A stretch of 64,000 bases of DNA from an uncultured Saprospiraceae bacterium (GTDB lineage: Bacteria; Bacteroidota; Bacteroidia; Chitinophagales; Saprospiraceae). Shown piece by piece: positions 7,655 through 16,935 of the stretch (position 1 is its first letter; every line of letters starts with the position of its first letter). Made by a program: the position numbers and the translations under genes. The DNA lies in contig CALEYL010000032.1 in assembly GCA_937926205.1 (NCBI GenBank), forward strand, positions 1-64,000, written 5' to 3'. The notes under the pieces were generated by a model. It saw nothing but the letters and a program-made list of their open reading frames with translations, was not told the origin of the DNA and made no database searches.

Positions 7655-9988
7655 CTATTTTGTGGCCTTTACGAGGCGCTGTGTTATTGCACCATACGCG
7701 CCGCCGCTCAACCGCACCAGGAACACGCCATCTGGCAACCCCGTCAGGTCAATCGGCGCAGTTTGCTGACCGGTCGGAATGTTTTGTTCCACACACAAAC
7801 GACCTGCCATGTCTAACACCTGCAAGTGCAGTGCATCTGTTGCCGGGGCGTTCAGTTGCAAAGTAGCCGGGCCACTCGTCGGGTTAGGCGACAATTGCCA
7901 GCCTGAGGTTTGCACCGGATCGGAAGTAGCTACTACGGTTACCGTGAAGCAATCGGATACAAACGTACACGGATCCAGCGTAATGATGGCCGCATAAGCG
8001 CCGCTCAATGTTGGCGTAAAAACATTTGCTGTGGCGCCGTCAATCAATTCATTCGTAGTACAGTCAATCCACTGAATGGATGCTCCTTCTTCGGCTGTAG
8101 CGGTCAGGGTCTGCCCTTCCTGTACCACAGAAAATTCGGTTCCAATCACCTCCAGATTTAGAACGATCGTAGAATCGCAGTCGGCTGCATTGGTGTAGTT
8201 TACCGTGTAAGTGCCACTTTCAGACAGCACATCTCCTTCAAACTCGTAGGTTTCCCCGGCGCAAATCCGCGCTTCCGTGCTTGCGTAAGACGCCGGTATG
8301 ACTGTCAGATTCAGCACATCTGTACTGTCGCAGCCAAGCGCATTGGTCAGTACGGTCACATAAATTCCCGTCTCGGAATATTCTTCTCCGTTAAACGTAT
8401 ATGGTTCGTTGGAACAGATGCTCGCTACCGTCACCGAAACCGAAACCGGAATCATGGTCAGGGTCAGAATGACTGTACTGTCGCAGCCATTGGCATTGCT
8501 GAGCAGGGCGGTATAGGAACCGGCTGCCGTCAGGTCTTCTCCGTTGAAAAGGTAGGACTGGCCTTCGCAAAAAGATGCTTCCAGCAAAGTCAGGTCGGGT
8601 TCGTCGACGTTGAGTGTCAGCACGATGGTACTGTCGCAGCCGTTGACGCCTGTCTGCACGTCCACAAAAACACCCGCTTCGGTCAGGATTTGTCCGTTGA
8701 AGTCATATTCGCTGCCTGCGCATATCGTGGCTTCAATGGCTGTAGTGGTAACCGGGAATAAGCTCAAACTCAGGATCACGAGGCTGTCGCAGCCGTTGGC
8801 ATTTGTCAACAGAGCGGTGTATTCGCCGGGCGCCGTCAGTTCCTCTCCGCTAAAGAGGTAGGACTGACCGGAACAAAAGGATGCTTCTATCAGGGTCAGG
8901 TCGGGTTCCAGAACGGTCAGGGTTAGCGCTACCGTACTGTCGCAGCCGTTTGCGCCCGTCAGCACCTCCACATAAACGCCGGATTCCGTCAGCATCTGGC
9001 CGTTGAATTCATAAGACTCCTCTTCGCAGATGGTGGCTTCGATGGCGGTGCTGGACACCGGGAGCTGGGTCAAATTCAGGATCACCAGGCTGTCGCAGCC
9101 GTTGGCGTTTGTGAGCAAGGCGGTGTATTGACCTGGCGCCGTCAGATCCTCTCCGTTAAAGAGGTAAGACTGTCCGGCGCAGAAGGTTTCTTCCAGCAAG
9201 GTCAGGTCGGGCTCAATCTGGGTCAGGGTCAGTACCACGGTACTGTCACACCCGTTGCTCCCTGTCAGCACATCTGTGTAAACGCCGGGAGTCGTGAGCA
9301 CCTGGCCATTGTAGTTGTAGCTTTCCCCTTCGCAGAAAATGGCACTTATGGCCGTATTGGTCGTTTGCAACAAGCTTAAGTTCAGGATGATCAGGCTGTC
9401 GCAGCCGTCTGAGTCCGTAAGCAATGCCGTATACACGCCGGGTGCAGTCAGGTTTTCACCATTAAAAAGGTAGGATTGACCTGAGCAGAAGGATTCTTCC
9501 AACAAGGTCAGATCCGGCTCCCGCACAGTTAAAGTGAGGACGATGTTGCTGTCGCAGCCGTTAGCTGCCGGCAGTGTCGCCGTATACACGCCACTTGTCG
9601 TGAGGGTGTCGTCGAAAAAGATGTAACTGGATTCTTCGCAGATGGTTGCTTCAATCGGTGTGTCGGCTATGGCGGCAAATACCGTCAGGTTGAGTACAAC
9701 CACAGAATCCTGTCCGTTCATGTCGGTAAAAACCGCTTCATACTGCCCGCTGGTGCTGAGGGTATCGCCGTCGAAAATGTACGTCTCCCCAAAACAGATT
9801 TCCGCATCAATGACGGTATCTGTAATGGCAGAAGGTCTATGAGTAGAGGGTGGCGTCTCCGGATTGGAGTAGGGAAGATCTGCCCGGGAACTGACTTCAG
9901 ATTGTGGCCATTCCGGCAGATTAAGCATTTGTTTTTGGGCAATGAGTGCATAGGAAAATACGAAAAGAAAGCATAGACTTAATCGCAT
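7655..9988 (-). CDS. T9SS-secreted protein with 11 GCDS-type repeats
   Basis: This is a 777-residue surface or secreted protein. A signal peptide (MRLSLCFLFVFSYALIAQ) is followed by about 11 tandem units of roughly 50 residues, each built like FCxGQSYLFNGEDLTAPGxY...NGCDSxxxLxL. Most units have two cysteines that could form an intra-unit disulfide; the first unit lacks the GCD cysteine. Units alternate between two subtypes, suggesting duplication of a two-unit block. The last 80 residues (LSPNPTSGPATLQL...VRLSGG...QRLVKATK) are a type A T9SS sorting domain, which directs export across the outer membrane and is then cut off. Function is likely adhesive or structural; no enzyme domain is seen. 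The gene is divergent from another T9SS giant. Confidence 0.9.
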   Translation of the reverse strand: MRLSLCFLFVFSYALIAQKQMLNLPEWPQSEVSSRADLPYSNPETPPSTHRPSAITDTVIDAEICFGETYIFDGDTLSTSGQYEAVFTDMNGQDSVVVLNLTVFAAIADTPIEATICEESSYIFFDDTLTTSGVYTATLPAANGCDSNIVLTLTVREPDLTLLEESFCSGQSYLFNGENLTAPGVYTALLTDSDGCDSLIILNLSLLQTTNTAISAIFCEGESYNYNGQVLTTPGVYTDVLTGSNGCDSTVVLTLTQIEPDLTLLEETFCAGQSYLFNGEDLTAPGQYTALLTNANGCDSLVILNLTQLPVSSTAIEATICEEESYEFNGQMLTESGVYVEVLTGANGCDSTVALTLTVLEPDLTLIEASFCSGQSYLFSGEELTAPGEYTALLTNANGCDSLVILSLSLFPVTTTAIEATICAGSEYDFNGQILTEAGVFVDVQTGVNGCDSTIVLTLNVDEPDLTLLEASFCEGQSYLFNGEDLTAAGSYTALLSNANGCDSTVILTLTMIPVSVSVTVASICSNEPYTFNGEEYSETGIYVTVLTNALGCDSTDVLNLTVIPASYASTEARICAGETYEFEGDVLSESGTYTVNYTNAADCDSTIVLNLEVIGTEFSVVQEGQTLTATAEEGASIQWIDCTTNELIDGATANVFTPTLSGAYAAIITLDPCTFVSDCFTVTVVATSDPVQTSGWQLSPNPTSGPATLQLNAPATDALHLQVLDMAGRLCVEQNIPTGQQTAPIDLTGLPDGVFLVRLSGGAYGAITQRLVKATK

Positions 9989-10272
9989 TGCAGCTTAGTT
10001 TTTGAGTTTGAAATTGGAAATAGGCCGCGAAGATAATGAAAATGCGAGATCGGAAGCAAAACCTGAAAAATAGTAGAAGGGAGTCTGTTTGCTGGCGGAG
10101 CCGATCATAAAATGTCTGAATTAGAATTAACAAAATTGGAAAATTTCCAGGATAATGCGAGCAGCCACTGGAAAACATGGTCGAAAGTGTTATGTTTTTA
10201 TTGGAATCACAGGCCCACCTTTGTAAAAGACAAAACGCTCTAATGAATTTTTTTACATAAGATAACAACAAA
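9989..10272. promoter_or_regulatory. Divergent promoter region between two T9SS genes
   Basis: This 284-bp AT-rich gap separates the starts of two oppositely oriented secreted-protein genes and must carry both promoters. I found no unambiguous TAnnTTTG motif placed well for either gene, so promoter positions are left open. Confidence 0.4.
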
Positions 10273-13074
10273 ATGAAAGCAAAACACTTCATGCTTGTTT
10301 TCCTTTGCTGGCATGTTTGCCAGATCAATACCGCCCAAACCTTAGGATGGGCAAGAACCATGGGCTCTCAGCAAGTTGATGTGGGGCATGGATTAGCGGT
10401 TGATAGCGATGGCAATGTTTATTCCACAGGAACTTACTTTGGCTATGGCGATTTCAATCCCAATATTCCGGGGCCTGAATTAGACTCTTTCGGCAACTAC
10501 AATGTGTTTGTTCAGAAATATGATGCCAATGGCAATTTTCTTTGGGCACATGGTATGGGCCAAATGTTGTACGATGAGGGACGGTCCATTGCGGTAGATG
10601 GAGCGGGAAACGTCTATACAACGGGTTATTTTCATGGTACTGTGGATTTTGACCCCGGACCAGACACTTTTTATTTAGTCGCCCCTAATACCAACAATGA
10701 TGCGGATTTATTCATCCAGAAATTAGACACAGACGGTAATTTTCTCTGGGCAATCAGTATAGGATCCTTAACGGAATGGGACAGAGGACGTTCTATAAAG
10801 ATAGACGAAGCTGGAAATCTCTATCTCTGCGGTGATTTTTCCGGAACAGTGGATTTTGACCCCGGGCCGGAGGTTTACAACCTGACTAACGCGTCAGGAG
10901 GAGTAGATGCTTTTGTATTAAAGCTGGATGCCGCCGGCAATTTTGCCTGGGCCAGGAACATAGGCAATTTCACAGAGGCTCATTTCTATTCAGTCGCGGT
11001 GGATGCTTCCGGAAACATTTTGCTGGGAGGTGGTTTTACGGGCTCCATAGACCTCGACCCTGGTCCGGAAATTCATTGGGTAGGTTCCAGCAACATCACT
11101 TACGCCCTTGTCCTGAAGTTGGATGAAGATGGCAATTTTGTCTGGGGGAAGGCGATGAAATCAGATTTATTAGCCTACGTCCTCGGGATTAATGTTGATA
11201 ATCAGGGGAATACCTATTCAACCGGTTTCTATATAGGGCTTACCGATTTCGATCCCGGGCCTGAAGTCGTTTATACGCCCACCGACCCAATGAACTATAG
11301 CGGGGATGCTTTTGTCCTAAAGTTGGATGCCGCCGGCAATTTTGTGTGGGTCACTACAATGATAGGGAGTTTGGCCGAAGCGGGACGTTCCATCGCCCTG
11401 GATGGCCGGGGAAATGTTTATATTACGGGTTACTTTGGAACAACCTCTGGCAACGGTGTTAGCGTAGTGGATTTTGATCCCGGGCCAGGGGTTTATAACC
11501 TCTCCAGCGAAAATGGCACGGACATTTTTATTCAGAAATTAGACAATGATGGCAATTTTATATGGGCACATAAAATAGGGGGAGTAGGTGGTATAGACGA
11601 AGGGAATGGTATTTTTGTGGACGCTGATAATAACCTGTATTTAACCGGAAGGTATCGGGGTGGGGATTTCGATCCGGGGCCGGATACCTATAGTGTACCG
11701 GTCACCAATTCCGAAGCTTTCCTGCTCAAATGGTCCTGCCCATCTACCACCCAAACCCTGAATGTTACTTCCTGTAACCTGTATAGCCTGAACGGCACCA
11801 TTTATACGGAATCTGGCACTTATTTTCAGGTGCTGGATAACAGCAGTGGCTGCGACAGTCTGATCACTCTGAACCTGACCCTTACAGAACAGGCCATCAA
11901 TACAAACGTCTCTCAGCAGGCCGCTACCCTTACTGCCGACCTGGCAGGCGCTACTTATCAGTGGGTAGATTGCAATAACAATTTAGCCCTGATTGACGGC
12001 GCCACCAATCAGAGTTTTACCGCTACCTCAAGCGGGTATTACGCTGTGCTCGTTACTGAAAATGGCTGTACTGAACTCTCCGACTGTTATTTGGTATGCT
12101 TACCCGCTTCAACCACGGTTGAGGCTACTGCCTGTGACAGCTATACCCTTAATGGTCAGGTATATACCCAAAGCGGTATTTATCTCCAAACATTAACCAC
12201 AGCTATAGGGTGCGACAGCGTTGTCAGATTAGACCTGACTATAACCATGAATCTGAACGTTTTTCAGCATGATCCTACCCTGACTTCACAGATGGGAGGG
12301 GATGTGAGCCACCAGTGGTTAGACTGTGACAACAACTTTGCCCCCATTAACAATGCTAATGGCCAGACTTTTACACCCCTAACGAGCGGCAATTATGCCG
12401 TCTTCATTGCTGTGGATGGTTGTTTCGGAACCTCGGACTGCTATACGGTTTGTGTACCCAATTCAGGGATACTCACTGTTTCGACCTGCAACAATTATAC
12501 CCTCAATGGCCAGGTGTACACACAAAGTGGCATATATACCCAAACCCTGACCAACAGTTGGGGTTGCGACAGCGTGCTCACACTGAACCTGACCATCCCC
12601 GTAATCAATACTGCCGTATCCCAACAGGATTTTACCCTGACCGCCAATGCCACGAATGCCACTTATCAATGGGTGGATTGCAACAACAATTTTGCCCCCG
12701 TTGCCGGCGCTACCGGCCAAAGTTTTACACCTGCTGTTACAGGCGCTTATGCCGTTGTTATCAACCAGAATGGCTGTGTCGATACCTCTGCATGCTATGC
12801 GCTTACGGTGGTGGGAACCCAGGAGCAGATGCCTGAAACGACCTGGTTAGTGTATCCCAACCCAACCAGCAATCAGCTAAATGTGATCGTTCCGGAAGGT
12901 GTACAGGAAGGATTTTCCGTAGAAATCCGCAATACGCTTGGTCAATTGCTGCACCGGGAAACAGCTGTGCGCAACGAGACCCTTCATTTGGACATTGACC
13001 TGCCTGCGGGCATGTATACAGTGCTGATCCAGAGTGGCAACCGGCAAAAGACGGTGCGCGTGGTGGTGGAGTAA
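10273..13074 (+). CDS. T9SS-secreted SBBP-repeat protein with GCDS modules
   Basis: The 933-residue protein starts with a signal peptide (MKAKHFMLVFLCWHVCQINTAQ). Residues about 25-490 are beta-propeller-type SBBP repeats, seen as recurring KLDxDGNFxWA, GNVYxTGYF and VDFDPGPD segments. The aspartate-rich VDFDPGP loops could bind calcium. Residues about 500-850 hold three units with YTLNGQVYTQSGIY...GCDS motifs, each followed by a YQWVDCNNN...GATxQSF domain. The C-terminus (YPNPTSNQLNVIV...AGMYTVLIQSG) is a type A T9SS sorting domain. It is a large surface or secreted protein, probably with binding or structural function, sharing the GCDS module with its divergent neighbour. Confidence 0.9.
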   Translation: MKAKHFMLVFLCWHVCQINTAQTLGWARTMGSQQVDVGHGLAVDSDGNVYSTGTYFGYGDFNPNIPGPELDSFGNYNVFVQKYDANGNFLWAHGMGQMLYDEGRSIAVDGAGNVYTTGYFHGTVDFDPGPDTFYLVAPNTNNDADLFIQKLDTDGNFLWAISIGSLTEWDRGRSIKIDEAGNLYLCGDFSGTVDFDPGPEVYNLTNASGGVDAFVLKLDAAGNFAWARNIGNFTEAHFYSVAVDASGNILLGGGFTGSIDLDPGPEIHWVGSSNITYALVLKLDEDGNFVWGKAMKSDLLAYVLGINVDNQGNTYSTGFYIGLTDFDPGPEVVYTPTDPMNYSGDAFVLKLDAAGNFVWVTTMIGSLAEAGRSIALDGRGNVYITGYFGTTSGNGVSVVDFDPGPGVYNLSSENGTDIFIQKLDNDGNFIWAHKIGGVGGIDEGNGIFVDADNNLYLTGRYRGGDFDPGPDTYSVPVTNSEAFLLKWSCPSTTQTLNVTSCNLYSLNGTIYTESGTYFQVLDNSSGCDSLITLNLTLTEQAINTNVSQQAATLTADLAGATYQWVDCNNNLALIDGATNQSFTATSSGYYAVLVTENGCTELSDCYLVCLPASTTVEATACDSYTLNGQVYTQSGIYLQTLTTAIGCDSVVRLDLTITMNLNVFQHDPTLTSQMGGDVSHQWLDCDNNFAPINNANGQTFTPLTSGNYAVFIAVDGCFGTSDCYTVCVPNSGILTVSTCNNYTLNGQVYTQSGIYTQTLTNSWGCDSVLTLNLTIPVINTAVSQQDFTLTANATNATYQWVDCNNNFAPVAGATGQSFTPAVTGAYAVVINQNGCVDTSACYALTVVGTQEQMPETTWLVYPNPTSNQLNVIVPEGVQEGFSVEIRNTLGQLLHRETAVRNETLHLDIDLPAGMYTVLIQSGNRQKTVRVVVE

Positions 13075-13217
13075 GATTGCAGGTGCCAGCAAATATGCGA
13101 ATCACCTATAAATAAAAAAGAGTGCTTTTTAAACTTTGAAGCTTTTCTCCTTGTAGTCTCCGTGGTAAAGAAATAGCACCACGGAGGCAATGGGAGCACT
13201 AAGGGATACTATCAATC

Positions 13218-13311
13218 GGCTAAGAATGAATCCGGAGAGGGATTCCTTGCCGGAAATGACATCCCGAAATCGGAGGCGCGGCGCCGGCGGGTAATGAAAT
13301 GCGTACAACAT
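13218..13311 (+). repeat. Dispersed intergenic repeat, core module copy 1
   Basis: The core runs from GGCTAAGAATGAATCCGG to GAAATGCGTACAACAT and recurs at 18332-18426 and, more diverged, at 20689-20799. Copies 1 and 2 are nearly identical, including the CGGAGGCGCGGCGCCGGCGG segment. It is non-coding and of unknown type. Confidence 0.85.
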
Positions 13312-13390
13312 CTTTAAAATTCAGCAAGCGGCGCCAAAGAAAGTATTTCTTAAAACTTGTTGAAAAACAGTTGTTTAGATTGTGTGCTGA

Positions 13391-13411
13391 ATAAAAAAGT
13401 GATCCCGACAG
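13391..13411. repeat. 21-bp copy of tRNA 3' end (candidate attachment-site repeat)
   Basis: These 21 bases are identical to 20893-20913, which cover the last 14 bases of the tRNA-Arg gene plus 7 bases beyond it (core GTGATCCCGACAGGA). Identity stops immediately after. A direct repeat of a tRNA 3' end about 7.5 kb away is the usual footprint of tyrosine-integrase insertion. No integrase gene is found between the two copies. Confidence 0.7.
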
Positions 13412-13524
13412 GACTTTCATAAATTGTTGATTGTTAGTTAACTAACTGCTATTTTTTAAACAGAGTGACTAAAGTAGTACAACATTTTTTGGGGTTTAAA
13501 AGGGCTTGAGGGTCTTCTTTTTGT

Positions 13525-13760
13525 GATGAAGAGCTCACGGCGGGCTAAACCGCAACTTTAATCTGCATGTAGCCGAAGGCTTCAACGAGCAGCGCCTTTT
13601 TAAAATGTGAAGTTGGAATCAGCTTAGGTGCCAGCGGGGGGCTGAACCCTCGACTTTAATCCGTACGCGATGCTGAAAGGTCGCCACGAGCGGCATCGTT
13701 TTTTAAATGAGCAGGGTGGAATCAGCTTGTGCACCAGCGGGGTGCGCAAGTGCGGTGTTT
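13525..13760 (+). repeat. Degenerate tandem copies of the GGGCTGAACCC repeat
   Basis: Three successive diverged units share the pattern GGCGGGCTGAACCCGCGACTTTAAT, then GGCT..AACGAGC(A/G)GC..C, ending in a T-rich TTTTTAAAT. The second and third start with CACCAGCGGGG-like sequence. The same module occurs at about 18140-18180 and 20409-20480. They are non-coding and lie just downstream of the last island gene. Confidence 0.6.
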
Positions 13761-13772
13761 TTTAAACCCACT

Positions 13773-14360
13773 CTAATCACATTTGTCCTTAAGAAATGAT
13801 TTTTTACTATAAGGTTTTAATTTATCTCTTTCTAATAAGGCAGGACTTAAACTATTTGCCTCAATTACATTTACTATAAGATAAACGGGGTATTCAATTG
13901 GTGCTCTTTCAACAGGGCAACTATATGGACTTTGAAAGTAAATACCTTTGCAAGGCTGTTTTTCTAGCTTTATTACCTCTGCTTTTATTTGAAAAGTAAT
14001 TACAATTTTTTTATCAGGAGTTATAAAAACATCACCGCCACAATGCCTATAATAATTGTTATTTTTTTTTTGGCTTTGATACTGAGGCAACTCAAAAATA
14101 GCCATTCTCTCTTCCGGATATCTTATATTATTTTCTCCACATAACAAATCTATAAGAGGTATGATATCTGCAACATCCTCAAAATAATGACCATTAAATT
14201 CTCTTTTTGATTCTAAATATATATGATTACCCCAAGAAGTATCTTTTACATAAATAATCTGTACAGTTCCTTCTACAATCTCTAAAGCTTGAGCCTTTGG
14301 ATTGCCTTTCATAAAAAGCAAAAATGCTTGCGCGATAAAAACCATCATTGCAAATTTCAT
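13773..14360 (-). CDS. Exported protein, candidate immunity protein for the Rhs metalloprotease
   Basis: The 195-residue protein has an N-terminal signal peptide (MKFAMMVFIAQAFLLFMKG...) and an AT-rich gene unlike the GC-richer Rhs core next to it. No family is recognised. It contains several cysteines (LLCGEN, HCGGD, KQPCKG, YSCPVE, KCD). It lies 22 bp downstream of, and in the same direction as, an Rhs fragment whose tip is a metzincin protease. In polymorphic toxin loci the gene directly after the toxin tip is the immunity gene, and a periplasmic location would suit a secreted protease. The immunity role is inferred from position only. Confidence 0.55.
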   Translation of the reverse strand: MKFAMMVFIAQAFLLFMKGNPKAQALEIVEGTVQIIYVKDTSWGNHIYLESKREFNGHYFEDVADIIPLIDLLCGENNIRYPEERMAIFELPQYQSQKKNNNYYRHCGGDVFITPDKKIVITFQIKAEVIKLEKQPCKGIYFQSPYSCPVERAPIEYPVYLIVNVIEANSLSPALLERDKLKPYSKKSFLKDKCD

Positions 14361-14382
14361 ACTGTACTTATTTCTGTTTTAT

Positions 14383-16443
14383 TTAATCTTTTTGGTGCTC
14401 AGGAACTGGATATGTAGAAGATCGTCCCATTGTTTGGTTTGGGTTTAGAATAGTAACCGTATTTGTTTTTTTTCCAGTTTGTAGAAGGACATTAACATTG
14501 TTTGCACTGGTTTGATTTGCAAGCCGAACAGCATTGCTTACTGTATTCAATACATCCCGAGGAAGAACTGCCCTATTTCCTGAGGTACCTTTACTGATAG
14601 TGTTTTTCCCTTTGTATGTATAGAAGTTATGTCCTAATCCAAGTGCATGTCCCACTTCATGACTAAATGTTTTACCATCGCCGTTCTTATGCTGCTTTAG
14701 GTTCAGAGTAAGGACTTGAAGATCCGCAGCATAATTGCTTTGTATAGAGCCGCCTTCGCTAACATACAAGAAGTTAGATGCAGGGTCTGCTTGCCAAGCA
14801 CTTTTAGCTTCTTCATGCGTATCATGGTTGATTATTTTTATATCATATATCACTTTATATAATTGGCCGTCTACCTCCACAGAATGAGTGCCTTTCCAGT
14901 TATATTGAATGAATTCTTCGAACTTATTGTCTGAAACAAGGTTATTAGCCTTCCCCCGGGCAGCAAGGGCTGCGCTAGAATTCGGAGAAAAATGAAAATT
15001 AGCTGTAACAGTTATTGTACCTGCATCTTTATCTATTGCTAAAACACCATTTCTCCCGTCTGGGTCTATGTAGGCAAGAGGATTATTATAAACGTAAACA
15101 TAGGGCGACCACCCATAGTACTGATCCGCCATCGGATCCACCCCATTCCATCTCCCAATCTCCAACACGCCCCATCTTGCTCCAAAATCAGTCCACCCCG
15201 AAATCGTATCCCTTTCCTTCCCATTATACCGATACCACTGCCCCGGCTCCGTATCCCAGGTGCTGAGGCCTTCCATCGCCATGCCGAATGGATAGTACCA
15301 GAGGCGTTGCAGGATTTCCAACTCCAGGCCACTCGTATCTGCTTCCGTTGTGATGCAGCTATCCCGATTTATGTCTTCAAAGAACACTACCGTGTTGCCA
15401 AGGTGATCGTGTAATCTGAACTGCGGCCTCGGCGGTACCGTATCCGAATAAACGATGCGCCCGTCGCCAAAATTGTAACTCTCTGGCTGGCCGTCTTTAA
15501 ATTCCAAGCCGCCGAGATAGTGGCGGGTTTCCGTAAGGGCAGTATCGGCTTCAATGCGCGCACTGTACTTGCCTGCTCCATAGACATAGGCAAAATGCCG
15601 CGTGCCGGCACTCGTTGCTAAGGAGGTCGGTAGGTTCATGATGTTGTACAGGGCCGATACCGGCCCGCCAACGGTCATGTTGCCATTGCCATCGTGGCCG
15701 TAGGTGCTCAGAGGGGCGGCTACGCCAAAGGGCTGTGCTGCCGGATTACTGGCATCATCGTTCACGCTTGCCAGTACGGAGGACAGGCCGCTGCTGCCCG
15801 CATAGGTATATTGAAGCAGGTCTATGGTGTCCAATTGTGGGGTACTGCCGTCCATGCCGATGATGCCCCGGCGCATAAGCTGCTGGATATTGCCGGCCTT
15901 GTCGTAGCTGTAAGTCGTGGAAAAGGCATCGGGGTAAGGGGTTGGGCCAAAGAATACGTTGTTCATGGCCGTGATGCGGTGCAGGCCGTCGTATTCGTAG
16001 AGGTTGCGCATCATGAAGCCGCAAGCCGAGCCAATGGTAATTTGCTGGATGTCGAGGCCGTCATAACGCATGAGTTGGTGGTAGAGGTCGGGCGTGCAGA
16101 CTTCCGGTTGGTCCTCCGACCGTGGTATAGGCGGTACAGGGGTCACCGGCGGGATGGTACAGCAGTCGGGCGTGAAGGCGACTTCCTGTTCGCACGTGCC
16201 GAGGATCAGGCTCAGTTCAGTAGCGCTGCTCCGGCTGACGCTGATGCTTAGGGTTTGTCCACCCGGGTATTCGTCGAAAACAACAAGAACTTCTCCACCT
16301 AAGCCGTAAGTGTTGAGGATTGCTTCGATGGCTGGGCCAATTAAGCGTTGGTGTGCTACGTTAAGCAGTTCCAGCGGGTAAAATTTGCACATCAAAACGG
16401 ACTCCTGGGTGCAGGGCAGTTTCGGGTACGCCCAAAAGGCCAA
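14383..16443 (-). CDS. Rhs core fragment with C-terminal metzincin toxin domain
   Basis: The 686-residue open frame holds the end of an Rhs/YD-repeat shell: YD-type units (YEYDGLHRITAMNNVFF, YSYDKAGNIQQLM), then the Rhs-associated core (RLHDHLGNTVVFFED, WYRYNGKERDTISGW, YVYNNPLAYIDPDGRNG, about residues 340-470). After the DPDG junction comes a variable tip of about 215 residues with HEVGHALGLGH near residue 595. This is the HExxHxxGxxH zinc site of metzincins, so the tip is probably a secreted protease toxin. Complete Rhs proteins exceed 1000 residues, so this is a displaced 3' part. It has no signal peptide and its start at 16443 overlaps the preceding gene, so independent expression is uncertain. 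Confidence 0.8.
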   Translation of the reverse strand: MAFWAYPKLPCTQESVLMCKFYPLELLNVAHQRLIGPAIEAILNTYGLGGEVLVVFDEYPGGQTLSISVSRSSATELSLILGTCEQEVAFTPDCCTIPPVTPVPPIPRSEDQPEVCTPDLYHQLMRYDGLDIQQITIGSACGFMMRNLYEYDGLHRITAMNNVFFGPTPYPDAFSTTYSYDKAGNIQQLMRRGIIGMDGSTPQLDTIDLLQYTYAGSSGLSSVLASVNDDASNPAAQPFGVAAPLSTYGHDGNGNMTVGGPVSALYNIMNLPTSLATSAGTRHFAYVYGAGKYSARIEADTALTETRHYLGGLEFKDGQPESYNFGDGRIVYSDTVPPRPQFRLHDHLGNTVVFFEDINRDSCITTEADTSGLELEILQRLWYYPFGMAMEGLSTWDTEPGQWYRYNGKERDTISGWTDFGARWGVLEIGRWNGVDPMADQYYGWSPYVYVYNNPLAYIDPDGRNGVLAIDKDAGTITVTANFHFSPNSSAALAARGKANNLVSDNKFEEFIQYNWKGTHSVEVDGQLYKVIYDIKIINHDTHEEAKSAWQADPASNFLYVSEGGSIQSNYAADLQVLTLNLKQHKNGDGKTFSHEVGHALGLGHNFYTYKGKNTISKGTSGNRAVLPRDVLNTVSNAVRLANQTSANNVNVLLQTGKKTNTVTILNPNQTMGRSSTYPVPEHQKD
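15118..15512 (-). repeat. Rhs core direct repeat, copy 1
   Basis: This stretch is closely similar to 17711-18139 on the same strand and encodes the same Rhs core (LHDHLGNTVVFFEDINRDS through GKERDT). Such shared cores next to different tips are where toxin tips are exchanged by recombination. Confidence 0.85.
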
Positions 16444-16829
16444 TCTCCGTTGTAATCCATTTGCATGAAAATTCTTTCATTTTGTAATGTAACAGTACAG
16501 CAGCTTTCATCCAGGCATTTTATCTCATATGTGCCAGAAAAAAAATAATGGTCAATGAGTTCTATGTAGTCTTTTCCATTCCGATGCGAAAAATGAATTT
16601 TACATTTTGACTTCTTCTGATCTGCTGAAGTTTCTGTTTGAAGGCTTGGTGGATAGGCAGACTGTAATTTTTTATAAATCGAAAAATTAAACTTCATCAG
16701 ATTTTCCGAAAAGTCAACATCATCAACTAAACAAGTATTTACAATCCAGTCTACTTTATATTTTTCAAATCTGGTTGAACAGGAGAATAGTCCTGACAAC
16801 AACACCATCCATAATAAAAGCCGTCGCAT
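16392..16829 (-). CDS. Lipoprotein, candidate immunity protein for the second Rhs tip
   Basis: The 145-residue protein starts with a lipoprotein signal (MRRLLLWMVLLSGLFSC, Cys 17) and is cysteine-rich in its mature part (NTCLVDD, CLDESCCT). The gene is AT-rich. It follows an Rhs tip by 106 bp in the same direction, the normal place for an immunity gene. Its last about 16 residues (WPFGRTRNCPAPRSPF) are read out of frame from Rhs DNA, so its true C-terminus was probably cut when the next Rhs fragment was joined at about 16440. The immunity role is inferred from context. Confidence 0.6.
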   Translation of the reverse strand: MRRLLLWMVLLSGLFSCSTRFEKYKVDWIVNTCLVDDVDFSENLMKFNFSIYKKLQSAYPPSLQTETSADQKKSKCKIHFSHRNGKDYIELIDHYFFSGTYEIKCLDESCCTVTLQNERIFMQMDYNGDWPFGRTRNCPAPRSPF

Positions 16830-16935
16830 AGTTCAATATTTTATTTGTTTCAAACGCAGAACAGAACCAAATGCCCGTCCAAACTCAGGCGTTATCACCA
16901 TAAACCTTTGTCCAGTTTTTAGGGTAGACGGCTCA

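Larger units (their letters stand above)
13075..13772. other. Gene-free stretch packed with repeat remnants
   Basis: No real gene is seen in these about 700 bases. They contain a CTCCGTGGT hairpin near 13160-13187, one copy of the dispersed core repeat (13218-13311), a 21-bp copy of the downstream tRNA 3' end (13391-13411), a perfect 14-bp palindrome GTTAGTTAACTAAC (13431-13444), and degenerate copies of a GGGCTGAACCC...CTTTAAT repeat (about 13525-13760). This is the left boundary of the accessory island. Confidence 0.7.

Noticed and set aside
7655..9988. Regular DNA periodicity resembling an array or transposon
   Set aside because: It is explained by protein repeats within one continuous open frame.
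16392..16443. Overlapping translation of the lipoprotein and Rhs fragment as a designed coupling
   Set aside because: The overlap is better explained by recombination joining an Rhs fragment into the end of the lipoprotein gene.
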